A program made the position numbers and the translations under genes. 64,000 bases of DNA from Ruminococcus sp. GTDB lineage: Bacteria > Bacillota > Clostridia > Oscillospirales > Acutalibacteraceae. Under the pieces are notes generated by a model. It made no database searches and had not been told where the DNA came from. It saw nothing but the letters and a program-made list of their open reading frames with translations. Positions 1 to 7,367 of this stretch are shown piece after piece (position 1 is the stretch's first letter; each line of letters begins with the position of its first letter). The stretch is from positions 1-64,000 of the forward strand of contig SFCS01000006.1 of assembly GCA_004558485.1 (NCBI GenBank). The letters run 5' to 3'.

Positions 1-53
1 TGCTTCATACCATTCATTTTAATGAAAATACAGAAAAGAAAGAGGGAACGAAA

Positions 54-707
54 ATGGCAAAATGGAAATGCACCGTATGCGGGTATATTCACGAGGGAGA
101 TACGCCTCCCGAAACCTGTCCTGTCTGCAAACAGCCGAAAGAAAAATTCGTAAAGCTTGCGGAAGAAGCCAAGAATCCCTATGCCGGTACCAAGACCGAA
201 AAGAACCTTTGGGAAGCATTTGCAGGCGAATCTCAGGCAAGAAACAAGTATACATACTTTGCTTCTGTTGCAAAGAAGGCAGGCTTCGAGCAAATTGCAG
301 CACTTTTCCTGCAGACTGCCGAAAATGAAAAGGAACATGCGAAGCTGTGGTTTAAGGCTCTCGGCGAGCTTGGTGACACTGCCGAAAACCTGCTTCATGC
401 AGCGGAAGGCGAAAATGCCGAGTGGACGGATATGTATGATCGTATGGCAAGAGAAGCCGATGAAGAAGGCTTTCACGATTTGGCGGAGCAGTTCCGTGGC
501 GTTGCCGCTATTGAGAAAGCACATGAGGAAAGATATCGTGCTCTTCTTAAAAATGTGGAAACCAAAGCCGTATTTGAAAAGTCCGGTGTAACGGTTTGGG
601 AATGCCGCAATTGCGGACATATCGTTGTCGGTACTACGGCTCCCGAAACCTGCCCTGTATGTAAGCATCCGCAGGCCTATTTTGAAGTTCGTAAAGAAAA
701 TTATTAA
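54..707 (+). CDS. rbr: Rubrerythrin with rubredoxin domains at both ends
   Basis: 217 aa. Rubrerythrins are cytoplasmic non-heme diiron peroxidases that reduce hydrogen peroxide in anaerobes, with electrons passing through a rubredoxin-type Fe(Cys)4 centre. An N-terminal rubredoxin-like knuckle pair is visible (Cys6, Cys9, Cys22, Cys25), then a ferritin-like four-helix region (about 45-165) with Glu and ExxH motifs (ENEKEH, AIEKAHEE), then a second rubredoxin domain (Cys184, Cys187, Cys200, Cys203). Classical rubrerythrin has only the C-terminal one and reverse rubrerythrin only the N-terminal one; this protein has both. The ATG follows an AGAGGGAACGAAA Shine-Dalgarno stretch. It is 14 bp upstream of desulfoferrodoxin, so the two form an oxidative-stress operon. 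The pair looks poorer in G+C than most of the window. Confidence 0.95.
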   Translation: MAKWKCTVCGYIHEGDTPPETCPVCKQPKEKFVKLAEEAKNPYAGTKTEKNLWEAFAGESQARNKYTYFASVAKKAGFEQIAALFLQTAENEKEHAKLWFKALGELGDTAENLLHAAEGENAEWTDMYDRMAREADEEGFHDLAEQFRGVAAIEKAHEERYRALLKNVETKAVFEKSGVTVWECRNCGHIVVGTTAPETCPVCKHPQAYFEVRKENY

Positions 708-721
708 GGAGAGAAAGAAAA

Positions 722-1102
722 ATGAAAGAAAAGTTTTATATTTGCCGCCATTGCGGTAATTTGATCGGTCTTATTCACGATGCAGGCGTCCCTATGATGT
801 GCTGCGGACAGAAGATGGAGGCGCTGGTTCCTAACACCACCGAAGCGGCGGAAGAAAAGCACTTGCCTTTTGTGCATTTGGAAGACGGTTCTGTTTATGT
901 AAAGATCGGCGAAACAACCCATCCCATGACCGAGGAGCATTATATTCAGTGGATTTACCTTGAAACGGAGAATGGCGGTCAGCGGAGAGCCTTTAAACCC
1001 GGCGATACGCCGGAAGCTACTTTTTGCACCGGCGAAGATAAACCTGTTGCAGTTTATGCTTACTGCAATCTCCACGGACTTTGGAAAACGGAAATCAAGT
1101 AA
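722..1102 (+). CDS. dfx: Desulfoferrodoxin (superoxide reductase)
   Basis: 126 aa, the usual length for class I desulfoferrodoxin. It reduces superoxide to hydrogen peroxide without making oxygen; the upstream rubrerythrin can remove the peroxide. The N-terminal desulforedoxin centre has Cys8, Cys11 and the adjacent Cys27-Cys28. The superoxide reductase domain keeps the five-coordinate iron ligands His47, His67, His73, Cys115 and His118, and the Glu45-Lys46 pair that precedes the first His. The start has AAGGAGAG about 10 nt upstream. It is the second gene of the operon, which ends in a strong hairpin at 1108-1141. Confidence 0.95.
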   Translation: MKEKFYICRHCGNLIGLIHDAGVPMMCCGQKMEALVPNTTEAAEEKHLPFVHLEDGSVYVKIGETTHPMTEEHYIQWIYLETENGGQRRAFKPGDTPEATFCTGEDKPVAVYAYCNLHGLWKTEIK

Positions 1103-1218
1103 AAGTAAAATCGCCTGCCAACACATCTTGGCAGGCGATTTGTCATATCTATTGCATGATATATCCGTTCAGCATTGACAAATTCTGTTGACATGTCCGC
1201 GAGTTTATTTTCAGCCAT
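1060..1218 (-). pseudogene. Relic of a four-helix-bundle (23S rRNA IVP-like) protein gene
   Basis: A 52-codon frame opens with ATG at 1218, preceded by a good RBS (AGAGGTGATTTCA) and a TATAAT box (1240-1245, minus strand). The first residues, MAENKLADMSTEF, resemble from memory the N-terminus of the four-helix-bundle proteins related to 23S rRNA intervening-sequence proteins. After about 14 residues the similarity is lost, and the frame runs through the dfx terminator hairpin into dfx antisense. The body of a roughly 120-aa gene therefore appears to be deleted, leaving promoter, RBS and start. The hairpin array at 1263-1415 lies directly upstream of this promoter. I am confident about the expression signals and less so about the family. 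Confidence 0.5.
1108..1141. terminator. Perfect 14-bp hairpin after dfx
   Basis: Arms at 1108-1121 and 1128-1141 pair perfectly around a 6-nt loop, with A-rich and T-rich arm ends. It probably ends the rubrerythrin/desulfoferrodoxin transcript. On the minus strand it falls inside the reading frame of the relic at 1060-1218. Confidence 0.8.
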
Positions 1219-1262
1219 TGAAATCACCTCTTTGGATATATTATATCACAGATTTCAATGAA

Positions 1263-1415
1263 ATCGCGCAAGCGCGATGAAATCCGAGCGAAGCTCGGAT
1301 GAAATCTGCTTTGCAGATGAAATTAAATCCGTCCCTATCTCCCGACACAGTCGGATTTCATCACGAAGTGATTTCATCCCACTGAGGTGGGATTTATTCC
1401 GTCCGTGAGGACGGA
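1263..1415. repeat. Array of short hairpins separated by GAAAT/ATTTC linkers
   Basis: Palindromes lie at 1263-1278 (ATCGCGC/GCGCGAT), 1282-1300 (ATCCGAGC/GCTCGGAT), 1304-1318 (ATCTGC/GCAGAT), 1360-1372 (ATCAC/GTGAT), 1376-1393 (ATCCCAC/GTGGGAT) and 1398-1415 (TCCGTCC/GGACGGA). A looser ATCCG/CGGAT pair spans about 1327-1355. Nearly every stem begins AT and ends AT, and linkers are GAAAT or TTTC, so each hairpin has a different core but the same frame. The array is about 150 bp and lies between the tRNA-Gly terminator and the promoter of the four-helix-bundle relic. There are no spacers of constant length, so it is not CRISPR. Confidence 0.8.
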
Positions 1416-1422
1416 TTTAGTT

Positions 1423-1467
1423 GAAAAGAAACAACCTTTGTCTGGTAGACAAAGGTTGTTTCTTTTC
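1423..1467 (-). terminator. Perfect 21-bp hairpin downstream of tRNA-Gly
   Basis: Arms 1423-1443 and 1447-1467 pair perfectly around GGT, immediately after the tRNA 3' end on the minus strand. The arm ends are A/T rich, so this is the likely tRNA terminator. Confidence 0.8.
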
Positions 1468-1543
1468 TGGAGCGGCTTACGAGGCTCGAACTCGCTACCT
1501 CCACCTTGGCAAGGTGGCGCTCTACCAGATGAGCTAAAGCCGC
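1468..1543 (-). tRNA. tRNA-Gly (anticodon GCC)
   Basis: 76 nt on the minus strand. The acceptor stem GCGGCTT (5' end at 1543) pairs with AAGCCGC. The D arm is GCTC-loop-GAGC, the anticodon stem CCACC/GGTGG encloses the loop TTGCCAA (anticodon GCC), and the T arm GCGAG/CTCGT carries TTCGAGC. The discriminator base is T and the 3' CCA (1470-1468) is encoded. The gene is followed within one base by a strong terminator, so it is transcribed alone or as the last gene of its unit. Confidence 0.97.
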
Positions 1544-1600
1544 ACATCGGCGCAAGTCGTATTGTACCACTAACGCCCGCGGTTTGTCAAGATATTTTTG

Positions 1601-1825
1601 TCACAAACGGAAATCCTCTTCCGAAAATCCGCCGGGTGCCGCCTGTCGCACCGGCACGCGCTTTAAGGGATCATACCGAAAACGGCGGCAATGATGGTAG
1701 GGAGGGACAACGCCGTGCCGCACGCACAGCATGGAGCGCCCCTCCACGCCGCGGCGGGCACGCTCACAGTATTCACAGCAGGGGGGGATCTCATTCCCGT
1801 ATAACCGCCTTTTCACGGCACGCAC
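1601..1825 (-). CDS. Small conserved four-cysteine (zinc-ribbon-like) protein
   Basis: 74 aa from GTG at 1825, or 71 aa from the GTG at 1816, which has better spacing to AAAGAGG. The pattern LYGNxIPPxCEYC, a later single Cys, VVPPYHHCRRF, and the ending YDPLKRVPVRQ...SEEDF matches a small hypothetical protein I recall as common in Clostridia. Cys are at about 16, 19, 34 and 46, consistent with one metal site. No function is known to me. It lies just downstream of ylbJ on the same strand with a 31-nt gap, so it is probably cotranscribed. Confidence 0.75.
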   Translation of the reverse strand: MRAVKRRLYGNEIPPCCEYCERARRGVEGRSMLCVRHGVVPPYHHCRRFRYDPLKRVPVRQAAPGGFSEEDFRL

Positions 1826-1856
1826 CTCTTTTCACATCCACCTTAGTATACGGTTT

Positions 1857-2948
1857 TTATCGTCTTTTGTCAATCCCGACCGAAAAACAGGCAGTCATGC
1901 ACAGGGCAAGCATGGCAAGGGAGACATAGGGTGACGCGGTGAACCACTGTATGCGCGCGGCGTCGGCGGCGATGACGGCGGCGGGCAGCGGCACGACCGA
2001 GAAAAGCAGCACCGCCAAAAGCCCCGTGAGCAGACCGTGCAGTAGGCGGTAGGTGAAAAGGCGGCGGCAGACGGCGGGATGCGCCCGCAGCAGCGCCCGC
2101 ACCTGGCATTGTACGGAAATGCCCGCAAAGCCGAGCAAAAGCCCCAAAAGAAAATACGACACCGGCGCATCGGCGCAGGCGGAAAGACAGCCGGACGACA
2201 CCTCCAGCGCTCCCGCTGTCAGCGAGGCGGCATAGGGCGACAGGGCATACAGCCGCGCGGCAAGTCCGCTGCCGTCCAGGAGCGACAGCAGCACCGAAAA
2301 AAGCACCACGAACCCGCACATATACAAAAGCGACAGACAGGCGCTGTTCACGGCGGCGGCAAACGCCGCGGAAAGCGGCAGCGGTGTGTCGGCATTTGCC
2401 GACGGCTTTTTTGCGGGCTTTTTCGCAAACCGCGCCTCAAAAAGCGCGATGAGCAGTGCGCTGCCCCACTGCGCGGCAAGCAGCAGCCAGCCGCGCGCGG
2501 CGCTCCCGAGCATGCCGCTCCCCACCGCCCCCACCGTGAAGGCAGGGCCGGCGCACACACAAAAATGCAGCATCCGCTCGGCGTCCTTTTCCGTGATCTC
2601 CCGCCGCTCTAACAGGGTGGCGATCGCCGCCGCGCCCGCGGGATACCCGCCGACAAACGCCATCAGCACCGGCGCGCCGCAGCAGCCGGGCAGGCGAAAG
2701 AGCAGCGCCGTCGGCCGCCGCAGCACCCGTCCCGCCGCTTTGCACAGCGCGCTGTGCAAAAATGTGCCGCACAGCACCAAAAACGGCAAAAGCGACGGGA
2801 TGATGACGGAGCTGCACAGCGCCATCCCGCGCGACGCCCCCGCCGCCGCGGCAGAAGGATAGAGAAAAACGGCAGCGCCGCAAAGGACGAGTGCCCCCGC
2901 CGCCGCCAAAAGGCGGACACGGCGCGCCGTCACCGTGTGTATGAACAT
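1857..2948 (-). CDS. ylbJ: Sporulation integral membrane protein YlbJ
   Basis: 363 aa from ATG at 2948. The frame extends to 2966, but GGGGGTGG is spaced correctly for the inner ATG. It is a polytopic membrane protein with about eight hydrophobic segments and the nucleoside-recognition (Gate) features of YlbJ: CSSVIIPSLLPFLVL near the N-terminus, the glycine motif VGGYPAGA, and a second half-repeat (SLLYMCGFVVLFSVL). In Bacillus ylbJ is expressed from sigma-E in the mother cell and is needed for spore cortex formation. It is divergent from yqfC, another sigma-E-type gene, across about 60 bp, so the two may share a control region. Confidence 0.88.
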   Translation of the reverse strand: MFIHTVTARRVRLLAAAGALVLCGAAVFLYPSAAAAGASRGMALCSSVIIPSLLPFLVLCGTFLHSALCKAAGRVLRRPTALLFRLPGCCGAPVLMAFVGGYPAGAAAIATLLERREITEKDAERMLHFCVCAGPAFTVGAVGSGMLGSAARGWLLLAAQWGSALLIALFEARFAKKPAKKPSANADTPLPLSAAFAAAVNSACLSLLYMCGFVVLFSVLLSLLDGSGLAARLYALSPYAASLTAGALEVSSGCLSACADAPVSYFLLGLLLGFAGISVQCQVRALLRAHPAVCRRLFTYRLLHGLLTGLLAVLLFSVVPLPAAVIAADAARIQWFTASPYVSLAMLALCMTACFSVGIDKRR

Positions 2949-2962
2949 ACCGCCACCCCCAC

Positions 2963-2991
2963 GCATACACCTTTTGCCCTATGCATATGCT
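2963..2991 (+). promoter_or_regulatory. Candidate sigma-E promoter for yqfCD
   Basis: GCATACA (2963-2969), a 14-bp spacer and CATATGCT (2984-2991) resemble the sigma-E consensus (KMATATT-14-CATACAHT). It is 20 bp upstream of yqfC, a mother-cell sporulation gene in Bacillus. Confidence 0.5.
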
Positions 2992-3011
2992 GAAAAAAAG
3001 GGGATGATGAC

Positions 3012-3278
3012 ATGGCAAAACTGTCCCGACGCATCGAAAGAGCGCTCGAAATGCCGACCGGCACGCTGCGCCCCGCGCTCACGATGGAGCTGTCCGGCAA
3101 CCGCGAGGCGGTGGTGGAGGGCTGTCGGCGGGTGCTGCGCTATGACGCCGACTGCATCTGCCTGGACACGGTGGAGGGCGTTGTGCGCTTTGCGGGAGAG
3201 GATCTGCGGGTGACCTGCTTTGCGGGCGGTACGGCGACGGTCAGCGGCAGAATGGTGACGCTCGGATTTGAGGAATAG
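3012..3278 (+). CDS. yqfC: Sporulation protein YqfC
   Basis: 88 aa, the normal length. YabP/YqfC family pattern: an N-terminal LSRRIERALEMP segment, then short beta-rich repeats (LTMELSGNREAVVEGCRRVLRYD, VRFAGEDLRVTCFAGGTATVSGRM). YqfC is a mother-cell protein expressed under sigma-E and encoded with YqfD; its biochemical role is not established. AAAGGGGATGATG precedes the ATG. The gap to yqfD is 12 bp. Confidence 0.92.
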   Translation: MAKLSRRIERALEMPTGTLRPALTMELSGNREAVVEGCRRVLRYDADCICLDTVEGVVRFAGEDLRVTCFAGGTATVSGRMVTLGFEE

Positions 3279-3290
3279 GGGGGCGGCTTT

Positions 3291-4487
3291 ATGGGATGGC
3301 TGCGGCTTTGGCGGTTTCTGGTCGGCTATGTGCGATTTTGTGCCGAGGGCGGGTTTCCCGCAGACTTTTTGAGCGAGGCGACGGCGCGCGGCATCCGGCT
3401 TTCCGACACCGAAAGGAAGGGCGAGCGGTTTTATGCCTACTGCCCCGCAAAGCAGTATCGCCTTTTGCGCCCGATCGCAAAGCGGGCGTGCATGCGCCTG
3501 CGGGTGGTGCGCAAAAGCGGACTGTATTTCCGCCTTTTCCCCTATCGCCGCCGCGCGGGGCTGCCCGTGGGGCTGGCGATGGCGGCGGCGCTTTTGGTGC
3601 TGCTGACCCGCTTTGTGTGGATCGTGCAGCCGGAGGGAAATGTGCGCCTGTCGGATGCAAGGATTCTCGAAACGGTCGCGGCACTCGGCGTATACCCCGG
3701 CTGCCGCATCGACGAAGTGGACATGGAAAACCTGCGCATGCAGGCGCTGTCGGGGCTGCCCGAGCTTGTCTATCTTTCCGTCAACCCCCACGGCTGCGTC
3801 GCGCGGGTGGCGGTCAAGGAGCGGGAGGGACAACCGACCATACAGGACTTTTCCGCGCCTGTCTCCAACCTTGTCGCCACAAGAGAGGGCAGGATTCTGT
3901 CTCTCAGGGTCTACAGCGGGCAGGCGGCGGTCGCCGTCGGGGACGGCGTTGCGGCGGGGACGCTGCTTGTGAGCGGCGCGGTGGAAAGTGCGTCGGGGAA
4001 TGTGCGGCTGTTTCGCGCGGCGGGCGAGGTGACGGCAGAGACATTTCACACGCTGACGGTGACCGTCCCCGCAACGGAGCAGCAGCTTTTGCCCTGCGGC
4101 AAGGCGGTCTATCGCCCCTCACTGCGGTTTCTCAAGTGGGAATTGCCGCTCTTCGGGAGCGGAGAGCTGCAGGGGACCTATGCCGTCGCAGAATATGCCC
4201 GTCAGCCGCAAAGAAACGGCATCACGCTGCCCGTCGGGGTGATCGAGCGGGCGTATACGCCGCTGGCGGAAACGGCGGTGCATTTTTCGCCCGATGCGGC
4301 GCTTGTGACGGCCGAGGAGCGCATGGCGCAAAAGATCGGGGCGCTTGCGGCGTCGGGCGTGACGGTCGTCGAGCAGACGGCGCGCACGGCGGACACGGAA
4401 AACGGCTGCACGCTGACGGTGACGCTGCGGTGTGAGGAAAATATCGCGTTTGAAAGACGCATGGACATCACAGCCGCAAATCCATAA
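3291..4487 (+). CDS. yqfD: Sporulation protein YqfD
   Basis: 398 aa, full length. It has a cytoplasmic basic N-terminal domain (1-90), one membrane segment (about 93-110, GLPVGLAMAAALLVLLTRF) and a large extracytoplasmic domain. After the membrane segment comes a POTRA/FtsQ-like pattern (LSDARILETVAALGVYPG...LSGLPELVYLSVNPHGCVARVAVKER) and then beta-rich sequence. YqfD is a sigma-E-dependent mother-cell protein required for efficient sporulation in Bacillus and is distantly like SpoIV/stage IV proteins. It is followed not by phoH, as is usual, but by a glycosidase gene. Confidence 0.93.
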   Translation: MGWLRLWRFLVGYVRFCAEGGFPADFLSEATARGIRLSDTERKGERFYAYCPAKQYRLLRPIAKRACMRLRVVRKSGLYFRLFPYRRRAGLPVGLAMAAALLVLLTRFVWIVQPEGNVRLSDARILETVAALGVYPGCRIDEVDMENLRMQALSGLPELVYLSVNPHGCVARVAVKEREGQPTIQDFSAPVSNLVATREGRILSLRVYSGQAAVAVGDGVAAGTLLVSGAVESASGNVRLFRAAGEVTAETFHTLTVTVPATEQQLLPCGKAVYRPSLRFLKWELPLFGSGELQGTYAVAEYARQPQRNGITLPVGVIERAYTPLAETAVHFSPDAALVTAEERMAQKIGALAASGVTVVEQTARTADTENGCTLTVTLRCEENIAFERRMDITAANP

Positions 4488-4505
4488 AAAAATCGTATAA
4501 TCGGG

Positions 4506-4534
4506 ATGACAAGCAGAAAACTTTTTGCTATACT
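4506..4534 (+). promoter_or_regulatory. Sigma-A-type promoter of the GH89 gene
   Basis: ATGACA (4506-4511), 17-bp spacer, TATACT (4529-4534). The next gene starts at 4565 after GGAGG. The gene therefore has its own vegetative promoter rather than relying on sporulation transcription from yqfCD. Confidence 0.65.
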
Positions 4535-4564
4535 TTTTGTATACATAACACGGAGGATGGCGAG

Positions 4565-7324
4565 ATGGAAAAAACGGTGGATTTTGAAAAACAGGCGATC
4601 GCGGGCGGCGCAGCGCTCATTTTTGACGGCAATCGCAGCATAAAGCGGCTTTGCGCCAAGGTCTTTTGCCCCGTCGAGATACGGTATGCGCAAAACGCCG
4701 TGACCGACACGCTCATTTCCGCCGGCACCTTCACGCCGGACGAAAACGGTGCGCTCTGTGCGGAATTTGCGACGCCCCTCACGGCATCGGGGCTGTATCT
4801 TTTCGCGGCGGGGGCTTTGGAGGATGTCGCCGTTTTTGAAAACGAGGGGGTAAACCTCGAAAATCTTTATCCCAAGGCGTTCGACATCCCGCTTGCGGAA
4901 AATATGCTTCTCGACACCGTGTCGGTGTTCACGAGCCGCGCGGGCTTTTCGCAGTATTCTTTGTATACGAGCATGAACGGGCGGGATTTCTCGCTTGTCG
5001 CCGTCAAGGACGATGAAAAGCCGTGCGGCGAAAACGGCGACACCTTTGCCCTCGGCGGACGGGAGGCGCGGGTCATCCGCGTCTTTTTTGAATATCATTC
5101 CGCCTCGCCCGAGGCGGCGTTTGAAAAGCTCACCTTCACGGGTGCGCCGAGCGGGACGGCCCCCGTCCCATGCCCGCCGATCGACATTCCGAATTTTGCG
5201 GACACGGTATATGCCGCGCCGGTGACGGAAGAGGAAACGCTTTGTGAGGTGGCGGGCATCGTCGAAAGACGGCTCGGCGCGCCGTATGCTTCGTGGTTTC
5301 GGTTCGTCCTCGGCGAAAAAAAGCAATATGATTGGTTCTCGGTCGCGGCAAAGGACGGAAAAGTGGAAATTTCCGGAAACGACGGTGTTTCCCTTGCGAT
5401 GGGCCTCAATCACTATCTCAAATATTGCTGCCACGTTCACCTGTCGCAGGTGGGCGACAGCGTGCGTCTGCCCGAAGACCCGATCCTCCCCGAAAGACCG
5501 ATCTACCGCGAAACGAAAGCGCGGGTGCGCTATGCCTATAACTTTTGCACACTTTCTTATACAAACGCCTTTTTCGGCGAAAAGGAATGGCGCGACGAGC
5601 TGGATTTCCTGGCGCTGAACGGCGTGAACACCGTGCTCGATACGACGGCGGGCGAGGAGGTCTGGCGGCGGTTTCTTGTCGCGCTCGGCTATACAAACGA
5701 TGCGGCAAAGGCGTTTTTGCCCGGCCCTGCGCACTTTGCGTGGTTCTTCATGGGCAACATGTTCGGCTCGGGCGGCCCGCTGCACGACAGTTGGTTTGTC
5801 GAGCGGACGGAGCTGGCAAGGAAAAACGGCCGCATCATGCAGCGCCTTTCCATGCGGCGGGTGCTGCAGGGGTACAGCGGTATGGTGCCGACCGACATAC
5901 AAAAGTATGATCCGACCGCCGAGGTCATCCCGCAGGGCACCTGGTGCGGCCTGCAGCGACCGTCTATGCTGAAAACCGACAGTGCGTGCTTTGCGCGCTA
6001 TGCTGCGCTTTTCTATCGGATACAGCGTGAGGTGCTGGGTGATGCCGCGTATTATGCGACCGATCCGTTCCATGAGGGCGGCATCACGGGTGGCATGTCG
6101 CCGCGCATCATCGCCAAAACGGTGCTCTCGGAAATGCAGAAGGCGCGACGGGACGCCGTGTGGATTATCCAGTCGTGGCAGGCAAACCCGACCTCGGAGC
6201 TGCTTTTGGGACTCGGCGAGGTGCAGGGCGGGCGGGAGCACGCGCTCATCCTCGATCTCTATGCCGAAAAATCGCCCAATTTCAGCGACGGCAGGGCGGA
6301 CAACCCCCACCACGGCTATGCGCCGGAATTTGACGGCACACCGTGGGTCTACTGTATGCTCAACAATTTCGGCGGCAGACTGGGACTGCACGGCCATCTT
6401 GACAACATGGCGCGCGCCATCCCGCAGGTACTCAATGCCTGCGAGCACTTTGCGGGCATCGGCATGACCTGTGAGGCGAGTGAAAATAACCCCGTTTTGT
6501 ATGACTTCCTCTTTGAAAGCGTGTGGCAGGAGGACGCCCATGCGCCCGCCGTGCCCGTCGATCTGAACGATTGGGTGCACGCCTATGCCGCCAGACGGTA
6601 CGGAGGCGAGAGCGCCGCTGTGAACAGAGCGTGGGACATTTTGCTCGACACGGTGTATAAAGCGCAGTGTAATATGCAAGGTCAGGGCGCACCGGAGTGC
6701 ATCGCGGACGCGCGCCCCGCGTTCGGACTGAAAACCGCCTCCGCCTGGGGCAACGCCGCGATCGGCTATCCCGCGGCGGCGCTTTGCGACGCGCTGCGGC
6801 TCTTCGAGACGGACAAAGAGACGCTTTCGGTAAGTGCGGGCTATCGCTATGATCTTGTGTCCCTGCGGCAGCAGGTGCTGTCAAACAGGGCGCTTTCCCT
6901 GTATGCGCAGCTTTCCGCCGCTTTCGCGGAGAGGGATGCAGCGGCGTTTGACAGGGCTGCGTCCGCTTTCCTGTCGCTGATCGACAAAATGGAGGCAACA
7001 ACGGGAGAAAACAGGTATTACCGTCTTTCGCGCTATCTCGACATGTGCGATGCGCGCGCCGCCGGCGGCGACGATTTCGCAAAGCGCGCCTATCGGATGG
7101 ACGCCAAAGCGCTCATCACCACGCTCGGCACCTTCGTCATGTCGGAGGAGGGCTGCGGTCACGACTATGCCAATCGGCAGTGGGCGGGGCTTTTTTCGGA
7201 ATTTTACAAAAAACGGTGGATGCGGTTCCTTGAAAACTGCCGCAGGGAGCTTTCGGGCGAAACGCCAACGAAAACCGACCCGTTTTTTTATGAATGGAAC
7301 TGGGTGCGGGGAGTTGCAATGTAA
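4565..7324 (+). CDS. Alpha-N-acetylglucosaminidase, GH89 (NAGLU-like)
   Basis: 919 aa. GH89 enzymes remove terminal alpha-linked N-acetylglucosamine, as found on heparan sulfate and gastric-type mucin glycans. The catalytic (beta/alpha)8 region is clear from about 310: RVRYAYNFCTLSYTNAFF, LDFLALNGVNTVLDT, FLPGPAHFAWFFMGNM and HDSW follow human NAGLU blocks in order. By that alignment Glu504 (DPFHEGG) is the acid/base and Glu637 (GMTCEASENNP) the nucleophile. The first 300 aa are beta-rich and include a possible carbohydrate-binding region; the C-terminal part is helical. There is no signal peptide, so the enzyme should be cytoplasmic and act on imported oligosaccharides. It is inserted between yqfD and phoH, with its own promoter. 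Confidence 0.93.
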   Translation: MEKTVDFEKQAIAGGAALIFDGNRSIKRLCAKVFCPVEIRYAQNAVTDTLISAGTFTPDENGALCAEFATPLTASGLYLFAAGALEDVAVFENEGVNLENLYPKAFDIPLAENMLLDTVSVFTSRAGFSQYSLYTSMNGRDFSLVAVKDDEKPCGENGDTFALGGREARVIRVFFEYHSASPEAAFEKLTFTGAPSGTAPVPCPPIDIPNFADTVYAAPVTEEETLCEVAGIVERRLGAPYASWFRFVLGEKKQYDWFSVAAKDGKVEISGNDGVSLAMGLNHYLKYCCHVHLSQVGDSVRLPEDPILPERPIYRETKARVRYAYNFCTLSYTNAFFGEKEWRDELDFLALNGVNTVLDTTAGEEVWRRFLVALGYTNDAAKAFLPGPAHFAWFFMGNMFGSGGPLHDSWFVERTELARKNGRIMQRLSMRRVLQGYSGMVPTDIQKYDPTAEVIPQGTWCGLQRPSMLKTDSACFARYAALFYRIQREVLGDAAYYATDPFHEGGITGGMSPRIIAKTVLSEMQKARRDAVWIIQSWQANPTSELLLGLGEVQGGREHALILDLYAEKSPNFSDGRADNPHHGYAPEFDGTPWVYCMLNNFGGRLGLHGHLDNMARAIPQVLNACEHFAGIGMTCEASENNPVLYDFLFESVWQEDAHAPAVPVDLNDWVHAYAARRYGGESAAVNRAWDILLDTVYKAQCNMQGQGAPECIADARPAFGLKTASAWGNAAIGYPAAALCDALRLFETDKETLSVSAGYRYDLVSLRQQVLSNRALSLYAQLSAAFAERDAAAFDRAASAFLSLIDKMEATTGENRYYRLSRYLDMCDARAAGGDDFAKRAYRMDAKALITTLGTFVMSEEGCGHDYANRQWAGLFSEFYKKRWMRFLENCRRELSGETPTKTDPFFYEWNWVRGVAM

Positions 7325-7342
7325 AAGAAAATGTGGTATACT
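7314..7342 (+). promoter_or_regulatory. Sigma-A-type promoter of the phoH operon
   Basis: TTGCAA (7314-7319), 17-bp spacer, TATACT (7337-7342), overlapping the last codons of the GH89 gene. It restores independent transcription of phoH-ybeY-era-recO downstream of the glycosidase. Confidence 0.65.
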
Positions 7343-7367
7343 ATAACGGATTGAAAGGAGCTGTACC

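Noticed and set aside
1263..1415. Possible CRISPR array
   Set aside because: Units are palindromes with differing cores and short constant linkers, not identical repeats with unique spacers; no cas genes.
4202..6679. An 825-codon open frame antisense to the GH89 gene
   Set aside because: It arises from G+C-rich third positions of the true gene; the sequence has no domain and is rich in Arg/His/Ala, and the plus strand shows clear GH89 motifs.
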